Assembly: GCF_016808335.1 (NCBI RefSeq)
Contig: NC_053149.1
Location: 35,852,118 to 35,916,117, forward strand
Source of the DNA: Panicum virgatum
Taxonomy: Eukaryota > Streptophyta > Magnoliopsida > Poales > Poaceae
Length of the DNA: 64,000 nucleotides
Direction of reading: 5' to 3'
The notes below the pieces were generated by a model. It was not told the DNA's origin. It ran no database searches and saw only the letters and a program-made list of their open reading frames with translations. A program made the translations under genes and the position numbers. Below are positions 58,701 through 64,000 of the stretch, in pieces; the stretch's first letter is position 1, and the number at the start of each line of letters is the position of its first letter.

Positions 58701-61276
58701 TGTAATGAACATGATCAAATCAAGCATATGCTAAGCTCTTCTCCTGAAAAAGTGGTGAAGCAACAAAACACGTTATTACCATTCGAGTCCCACTTGACAG
58801 TTCCTTCACAGTCATCGTTGATAGGATTCTGCAGTTTGAAATATGATCCTAAGCTTTGTCTAAGTGGTCAAGTTGAATTATCCTCTTCTCGGATGATTAC
58901 CATGCATTCTGTGTCACAGACTGGACAGTTGCAAGCTTCGTTATTTGGAGCATTTGGACAACTAAGGCCTCTCCCGCAGGGCCCAATTTTCAGAATGCAA
59001 TCACATACCATAGATTTTGGCAGCATTGTAGGATCAGCAAAGTCTTTTACTGATCAGGGAAAGCAAGCAAATGAGAAATGTGGTAATCTGATGGCTGGTT
59101 CTAAGCAGAACACCAATTTTGGATCATTTTCTGGAACTGGTCTGTCCAGGAAAAGACTATTTACTGGTCAGGGAAAGCAAGCAAATGATAAAGATTGTTA
59201 TCTGATGACTGGCTCTAACTGGAACATCAATTATGGATCATCTTCTGGAACTGATCTGTCCACGAAAAGACTGATGGAGAGTGTTTCTCCTCAAACAGCA
59301 CTGCTATTAGGACGGAGACCTAAAATTGTGAGTTTTAAGTTTCTGGTACCGTCTCTTGATTCTTTCAACCGTAGCACTGAGGATGATTCTGTTTTTTTTT
59401 TATTTATCATTCCGTCATTGCCTAACATTTGTAGATGCAAAAAAGGAAAAGGATGGCTGATAAAAAAGTTAAGGAAGCCAGCAAACTTGCAGCTATCTCT
59501 GAAGAGCGTAAGTTGTACTACCTGTTTTCTTGCTGCATAAATCTCTGCAATTACCTAACTACAAAAATTTTCAGCCACTGTACCGAACAACGATGATGGC
59601 AAAGATCTGCCTGAGAATTTAGATCCAGGTCCTGTATTACTTTCGGAAGTAAATACAGTGACTCACACTGACTCAAGGCCCCGAAAGGATGATAAAGGTA
59701 TATGTACTACTGTTACTGAGAAATCAATAACATCTTCATTTACTAGAAATTCTTAGATCACATGCATTCCATTATTCCAGGTTCACAGGGAGTTAGTGTT
59801 TTTCTGAGGGAGAGTAGTGTTGCAGATGAGATCATACCAAGTGGAGTACCAATTGGACTCAACAAATTTCACCAAGAGGATTATATTGGATTAGCACAAC
59901 AAGGTGCAACTGAAGTTAGTGTTCTGATTGAAAAGTCAATGCTATCTATCACTCCAGCATTTGACAATCCTGGTGAGGCACATGTGTTCACTTCATATTC
60001 TTCAACTCAATGTGGAAACGAGGCAGCCAGTGCTAACAAGTCTTTAATAATCATGGATCAAGGCACTAGTGAAGAATTTTGTCAGCAGTCTTCTGTTATG
60101 GATGATGATGCTAATGTTAGTTTGCTGCCTTCAGCAGATAGTTGTGAAGATACTGGGGATAAAGATAACATGGAGGCCATGGTGAAGTATGTCGGAAGCT
60201 ATGCTGTTCCAACTGAAAATGTCTCTAGTATGGGCATCGTGGCTCCGAATCGGTTACTGTCCAGTGAGAATCCTGAGGATGCGGATCATCAAGAATACAC
60301 CTGTAATATGCCTGAAACTAAGCATGCAGGTGCTGATGGTCTGTCCTCAGTTATATCCTTCCCTGCATTCAAGAAATTTGCAGCTCATAAGCAACAGGGA
60401 ATATCACAACAGGATCATAGTTCAGCCATGATAGAGTTTGCAGCTGAAGGTATCCAATCGATCGAGAATTCAGAAATAACACAGCTGTCTTCTATCAGTA
60501 TGAGCAGCTTTACTGAAGCAGAACAAGGTGGCACATCGATTGATCCAAAATATTCTGAGCATACGGTAATGTCCAAGTTTGTTCCAAGCAAAACACAAGG
60601 TTCTCGCATGTCCTTGTTGCAGAGATCTCTTGATGTCCGCGAAAGCATTATGGCTGATCGAACTACAGAATCATTGGCTATCGAGAATCTTCCATTCATG
60701 AAGACATCTCCGATGTGGGAACAGATTGAGGCAATGGAAGTTTTCCGTAATGTGCCGCAACGACCAAATTTTCATAATTTCCAGCAGCATGTTCCGGAGC
60801 TCCGTGAAGGAATGGCTTTGGGTTTGATGCTCTCTTTTGCCAATTTGGCAGAAAGCATAAGAAGGCTGAGTATTCATGATGAGGTTGCGCTTTTTGAAGA
60901 GAAGATGAAGGGCCTTTCTTTGTTGGAGGCAGATGGTTTTGACGTTAGGCACCTGCGATCACGGTTGGAAACACTGCTGCACATAAGGAATGTCTGCTCC
61001 GAACTGCAGGCTGCTATTAAAGAATTGAAGAATAGGAGTTCTCACAATGAAACTGATAATAGACACCTGAGTGCACAAATTGATTTGCTAAATATGACTG
61101 TCCGTCATCTTGAACTGCAGGCTTATCTCTTCCGCTGCATAACACAGTCTGCTATCTCACAGAAGATGAACAATGCTTCAGAGGACTTAAGGCTCAAAAC
61201 AGAAGCCGGCATGCTTGAGCGGTCATATTTGTCTGCCGAGCAGCAGTTCAACAGTGCTGCCACAGCATCATGGTAA
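43787..61276 (+). CDS. Agenet/DUF724 domain protein, six exons, with a 13.2-kb first intron
   Basis: Exons 43787-44323, 57490-57948, 58497-59327, 59435-59507, 59575-59697 and 59781-61276 have consensus junctions and sum to 3519 nt (1172 residues). I chose the ATG at 43787 (MVRGRPRRRGR). An in-frame ATG at 43658 would add a Pro-rich leader. Four Agenet (plant Tudor-like) modules: about residues 28-95 (FRLGTPVEVRSDDSGF...YEATVV), 103-165 (GFAVHEMVEAFHNDGWWAGVV), 184-250 (FRDGSEVEVSRSVETFGKYW) and 258-325 (HVEVFHEGSWWTGAI). A low-complexity middle includes a 38-residue tandem repeat and a basic run (QKRKRMADKKVKEASK). A C-terminal DUF724 helical domain holds SPMWEQIEAMEVFRNVPQRP and FVRH-type leucine-rich coils to the stop. 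Agenet modules bind chromatin or RNA in other proteins; the role of DUF724 proteins is poorly defined. The intron carries nested retrotransposons, but the reading frame is intact. Confidence 0.93.
44324..46156 (+). other. Intron 1 of the DUF724 gene, part upstream of the gypsy insertion
   Basis: No gene is visible. A repeat of about 60 bp (tggaaaaaa...aagaacc...cattgagag/aagaatctaac/gtggtggaaaag) occurs near 45225-45285 and, diverged, near 46020-46080. With the 3' remnant after the gypsy element, the pre-insertion intron was about 2.1 kb. Confidence 0.6.
46162..46468 (+). repeat. 5' LTR of the gypsy element
   Basis: Contains the promoter-like cattatataagcc (about 46272) and ends ccgtgaca. 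It pairs with 56939-57243. Confidence 0.95.
46501..50697 (+). pseudogene. Gypsy gag-pol (gag, protease, RT, RNase H, integrase), disabled
   Basis: Starts at MGDNLKKELETISNRD. Gag continues to a CCHC-type zinc knuckle (CYNCNEKFVLGHRCK, ~47605-47650). Then protease (LLDSGSSHNYID, ~47845), reverse transcriptase (KLDMRSGYHQV, and VFFDDILIYS where most have YxDD, ~48590-48800), RNase H (VECDASGSGFGAVL), integrase (HKTLHRLRADFHLP, CSVCQRNKGEH, DRFSKAAHF, SDRDPVF, FHPQSDGQSE) to ~50650. Lesions: TAG at 47080-47082 in a conserved AQL-W-Y context, frame changes near 47430, TAG at 49462-49464, and a 14-G run at 49664-49677 that shifts the frame. A last segment (VFHVGLLKKFYGEPP, VLARWKG) continues after the copia insertion at 56613-56937. 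Confidence 0.9.
50703..50817 (+). repeat. 5' LTR of copia copy 2
   Basis: 115 bp. Contains tctatatatacccaccc and ends gtcatta, followed at once by the primer-binding site. Confidence 0.94.
50897..56320 (+). pseudogene. Copia gag-pol, copy 2, nearly complete but disabled
   Basis: Gag frame begins near 50897 and is cut by TAG at 51131-51133. It is then open from 51158 to 53005 (VAQLHFQAAGVQNIRALVSVL, then CRRMKSMADALHDLGDPVSD, then a Gly-rich tail). The frame shifts near a G-run at ~52895. The protease ([16 protein letters not shown]) lies in the next frame, and integrase pieces at 53384-53926 end at TAG 53924-53926, where copy 1 has TGG. An open 733-codon frame from 54119 carries the end of integrase, RT ([20 protein letters not shown]), and RNase H ([16 protein letters not shown]) to 56320. 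It is the less damaged of the two copies. Confidence 0.9.
56321..56509 (+). repeat. Duplicated polypurine-tract region before the copia copy 2 3' LTR
   Basis: The phrase ttgtccagtcttgaacaccg through a G-run occurs twice (about 56384-56436 and 56448-56509), each ending in poly-G and tgtt. Copy 1 has one such unit. G-runs also lie at about 56330-56346. One of the two G-runs would be the functional polypurine tract. Confidence 0.85.
56510..56612 (+). repeat. 3' LTR of copia copy 2
   Basis: 103 bp. It lacks the 12-bp ctagaggcccat unit present in the 5' LTR. Confidence 0.94.
56613..56937 (+). pseudogene. Gypsy pol C-terminus, 3' of the nested copia
   Basis: This continues the reading frame broken at 50697: VAYRLELPAGARIHDVFHVG, then VLRGRLARGQREVLARWKG and TSWVALDDFCEQFPSFQLED, ending near the 3' LTR. 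The last part has the spacing of a degenerate chromodomain-like tail (VLARWKG...TSWV). Confidence 0.85.
56939..57243 (+). repeat. 3' LTR of the gypsy element
   Basis: 305 bp, ending ccgtgaca and followed by the duplication tatac. Confidence 0.95.
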
Positions 61277-61989
61277 GGCTCCAACGAACCATCACATGTA
61301 TGATGCAAATACTTAAGGTACTAGCAAGTGGCGAACTCCCAAGCCTTTTGTGAATATCTACCTTTTGTGTGAATATTTGGTAGGGCTGCCCTGCTACTGT
61401 CTAAACTGATGAGCTTATGCCTGTTATGTTGCTGGGATGTCGTTGCACATGAGCGTTTATTGAAATATCCTACGGTCTAGGCTCGGTATGGTTTCCATGT
61501 TCTTAAGTTTGTTTCAAACCACCAGTTTGTAATAACTCGTACCTTTTAAGTATTTATGTAAAAATGTAATGGTCGTTGATGCTTTCTCTTCCTGGAAGCG
61601 ATCCCGATGAACGGTTGAGAGTCGTTGTACGTGGATGATTCGGGTCGTTCCGAGGACACTCGACGGATTACTAGGTTTAAACTGTTTTAAGTGCATTTAC
61701 AAGAAATTATTGTTTCGACAGAGATTCAACAAACTTAAGCCTGTTTAAGTTGGGTGGTTCCGCCACATTACCACTATGACTTTGATATGAAACTACTCTA
61801 CATTTGTGCTGTGGTTGTTTGAAAAAAAATCAGAACTTGTAGATTTTGAAACTAGAGAACTTATAATATTTTCTTGGACTATTAAATGACCAACTACAAA
61901 ATTTTAGATCTAGAGAACTTATAATATTTTCTTGGACTATTAAATGACCAACTACAAAATTTTAGATCTCGGCACTCTCCAATTTTAGT
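61277..61989. other. 3' flank of the DUF724 gene with a 58-bp tandem duplication
   Basis: The first ~250 bp is the likely 3' UTR. Two tandem copies of a 58-bp unit (61853-61910 and 61911-61968, starting tagagaacttataat) appear identical. No other gene is seen. Confidence 0.7.
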
Positions 61990-62183
61990 ATAAATTTGTC
62001 CTCATCGAGATGATATGAAAAAAATATAGTTTTTTTTGAGTGAGACCATTTGTAGGGGTGGGTCATGCCATCATCCACTTTCTGAAAATTATTTTTAAGT
62101 GCGGGTGATGCCATTACTAACCCTATGAAAATTATTTTTAGTGGCGGGTGATGTCATCATCCGCCTCTAGAAATGTATTTTTA
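61990..62183. repeat. CACTA-type subterminal repeat fragment
   Basis: Repeats of gcgggtgatgtcatcatccgcctct-like words with tttttag spacers, similar to 42590-42872. It is interrupted on its right by the hAT element, and a possible end (aactactaca, ~63052) lies beyond it. Confidence 0.5.
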
Positions 62184-62191
62184 GATATAGG

Positions 62192-63042
62192 CAGACCCGG
62201 GCCCATGGGGAGTGCGGCCCGTGCGACCGCACAGGCCCCATTTCCCAAGGGGCCCCCAAATTTATCCTCCATGGCCCATAGTACTTAGGCCCAACATTGT
62301 TTCTTTCAGGCCTACCAAGCTTCACCTCTCCTCTACCGGTCCAGCAGCCGCTTCAGATTAGTTTCTTTTCGTCTCCCTCGCCCTCGCGGCCTCACGATGC
62401 GATCGTTTCTTCTCCCTCTCGGTGGCCGAGTTCCGATCCTCTGCCTCCACTGTCGGCGGCGCTGCGCCACTGCCCTCACCCTACAGGTAGCGCTGGCGCC
62501 TGCCGCCTGGCTGCCTATGCCTGATCCACATCCGAATATCCGATCGAGTTTCTCTGTTTGATTTATTCAGTTTGGTCTGACGCACACGCAAAGACGCAAA
62601 GACGTGTATGGAGTCCGGTGGCCGCTGGGTGTGGAGGGCAAGGGCGCAAGGCGCTAGGCAGCAACCGCAAGGTCCAATTCAAGCCCAACCGTCCAACAAC
62701 GGTAGCTATTTTTTAAAGCTTTTATATACTACTCGTGTGGATGAAGTTGTAATTTATTTATATATTTCTTTTGAATACATGTGCAGGTGTTCCAAGATCG
62801 AAGCCATGTCTTCTAAAAAATATGAGCCCAGGTACCATTGAATATGAGTTCATTGAAGATTTATTTCAAAGAATTATCCAAGAATGAAGCTGTTCAAGAT
62901 TTGAGTATGTATGAATTTCGAGATATCTCAATGCTATGTAATACATTTCAATCTATATATTATTATTTAATTTTTCTTCTAGATGGGTAGGGTCCTCTTA
63001 GAATTTGCGCACAGGGCCCCGGATTTCGCCGGCCCGGCCCTG
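62192..63042. mobile_element. 851-bp hAT-type non-autonomous element
   Basis: Flanked by a perfect 8-bp duplication, gatatagg (62184-62191 and 63043-63050), as expected for hAT transposons. Left end CAGACCCGGGCC; reverse complement of right end CAGGGCCGGGCC (10 of 12 match). The interior has a GC-rich part and short exon-like frames but no transposase domain that I recognise. Confidence 0.8.
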
Positions 63043-63057
63043 GATATAGGTCAACTA

Positions 63058-63110
63058 CTACAATAGCTCTGCTCTCTTTAGAATACAATAGCTCTGCTCT
63101 CCTTAGAAGT
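63058..63110. repeat. Short tandem duplication (about 25 bp, two copies)
   Basis: acaatagctctgctctc followed by ttagaa occurs twice in succession with one or two differences. Confidence 0.75.
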
Positions 63111-63437
63111 GGGATAACTTTTGATCCGTCCCTCGAGAAAACGTATCGTTTTTTTTAGTAACGTGTATGAGCAGAAAAATTATGTGTAGTGGTGTGGTGA
63201 TAGCAACTTATGCATATACTTGTCATCATGCAACTCGAGGCCTTTATATATATATACTGCGAGTACGTCAAACTTAACCACTGCGCCCTCTCCCAGTCAC
63301 TAAGCAGCGAATTAACAAAATTAGCTCCCTCCCGCCGAGGCCGGGGTAGTCGAAGTCTCGAGGATAATTAAAAGGTAGCCGTGGCCGAGGCCCCATAGGA
63401 AGGGATCGGATCCGAGGCTTACAGCTCTCGGCCACGC
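63111..63437. other. Intergenic, nothing recognised
   Basis: Mixed composition with a short tatatata run near 63246. No gene or element was recognised. Confidence 0.5.
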
Positions 63438-63650
63438 CCATGAGAGGGAGCGGCGAGACAGCGGCTGGCGGCCGTGAGAGGCCGCCGCCGGCGGGCAAGG
63501 CGGCCGCCGTCGGGACCGTGCCGGTGCACCGGCTGTTCGTGTTCGCGGACAGGACGGACGCCGCGCTCATGGCCGTGGCGCGCGGTCGTGGCGATGGCCA
63601 ACGGGATGGCGCGGCCGCTCATGACCCTATATATATTATGAATCAAATAT
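63438..63650 (+). pseudogene. Truncated ABCB (P-glycoprotein-type) transporter gene start
   Basis: The frame from ATG 63440 reads GKAAAVGTVPVHRLFVFADR then TDAALMAV. This matches my recollection of the first cytosolic stretch and start of TM1 in plant ABCB exporters. The frame is then lost: a shifted frame continues VAMANGMARPLMTL (about 63585-63632), the expected next block. After that the similarity ends in AT-rich DNA without a splice donor. Only about 65 residues of a ~1250-residue protein are present, so this is a captured or truncated fragment. Confidence 0.6.
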
Positions 63651-63881
63651 TTCTTGAGTTTTTATTGACCAAGATGATTTATTTTGGAATATTTTTATTT
63701 TTTGTATAATCTTCTAGTGAAATTGCGCTCACACAGTGGGCACATTTTTTTTTGTTTTCTACGGAAAAGCACATAGTTTTTTTTTATGATAGGGTAGGAA
63801 CGGCAATTAGCATATTCAACCTCGGTTCTGGCCTTCTAGGTGCGCGTAGAAGAAAACTAACAGACTCGCAAACAAATGTAT

Positions 63882-64000
63882 ACTTCCTCCGTTCTCGTTT
63901 GATTTTTCTGACCTCAAGTTTGACCACTTGTCTTATTCAAAAATTTGTACAAACTACCAGTTCTTTTGTTGTGGCTTGCTTTATTTTTTTAATAAAAATA
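63882..64000. mobile_element. Stowaway-like MITE, cut by the window end
   Basis: Begins tacttcctccgttctcgtttg after a TA and continues gacctcaagtttgaccacttg, the terminal phrase of a common grass Tc1/mariner MITE family. The other end lies outside the window. Confidence 0.6.

Overview
This window is nuclear DNA from a grass (Poaceae), probably panicoid, although the exact genus cannot be read from it. The evidence is GC-rich 5' exons beside AT-rich introns, many-exon plant genes, and a dense grass-type transposon load (copia, gypsy, CACTA, hAT, L1 and RTE LINEs, MITEs, a TRIM). There are no bacterial features. Two host genes look intact, one is dead, and most of the rest is mobile DNA.

Layout. 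At 1-950 (minus) lies a broken copy of a transposon-associated gene, followed by a GC-rich island. At 2762-6942 (minus) is a beta-galactosidase (GH35) pseudogene whose whole exon ladder can be followed but which carries at least seven disabling lesions. At 7-10.3 kb are a diverged tandem duplication, a Stowaway-like MITE, an RTE-type LINE remnant with a 52-bp triplication, and a SINE-like element. At 10533-34964 (minus) is a complete callose synthase 7-like gene. I could place 42 exons with consensus junctions; they sum to 5706 nt, a continuous 1901-residue protein. Its introns host a copia element, a TRIM, a recent non-autonomous LTR element with identical LTRs, an L1 fragment and a 55-bp RTE tail.

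At 35.3-43.5 kb are MITEs, a solo LTR, a decayed CACTA (TNP2) transposon split by another solo LTR, and CACTA terminal repeats. At 43787-61276 (plus) is a six-exon Agenet/DUF724 gene (1172 residues). Its first intron is about 13.2 kb because a Ty3/gypsy element (46162-57243, TSD tatac) inserted there and was itself split by a copia element (50703-56612, TSD gtcga). At 61.3-64 kb are a 58-bp tandem duplication, a CACTA end containing an 851-bp hAT-type element with an 8-bp TSD, a truncated ABCB-transporter gene fragment, and a MITE running off the window.

The two living genes are not functionally linked. CALS7-type enzymes make callose in phloem sieve plates; DUF724 proteins are nuclear or cytosolic Agenet proteins of poorly known role. 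The most notable content is structural: full reading frames preserved despite large nested intronic insertions, copia elements with non-canonical TG...TA LTR ends, a complete 283-bp TRIM, and a 53-bp mini-CACTA. I saw no convincing new coding system. All coordinates and lesions were read by eye.
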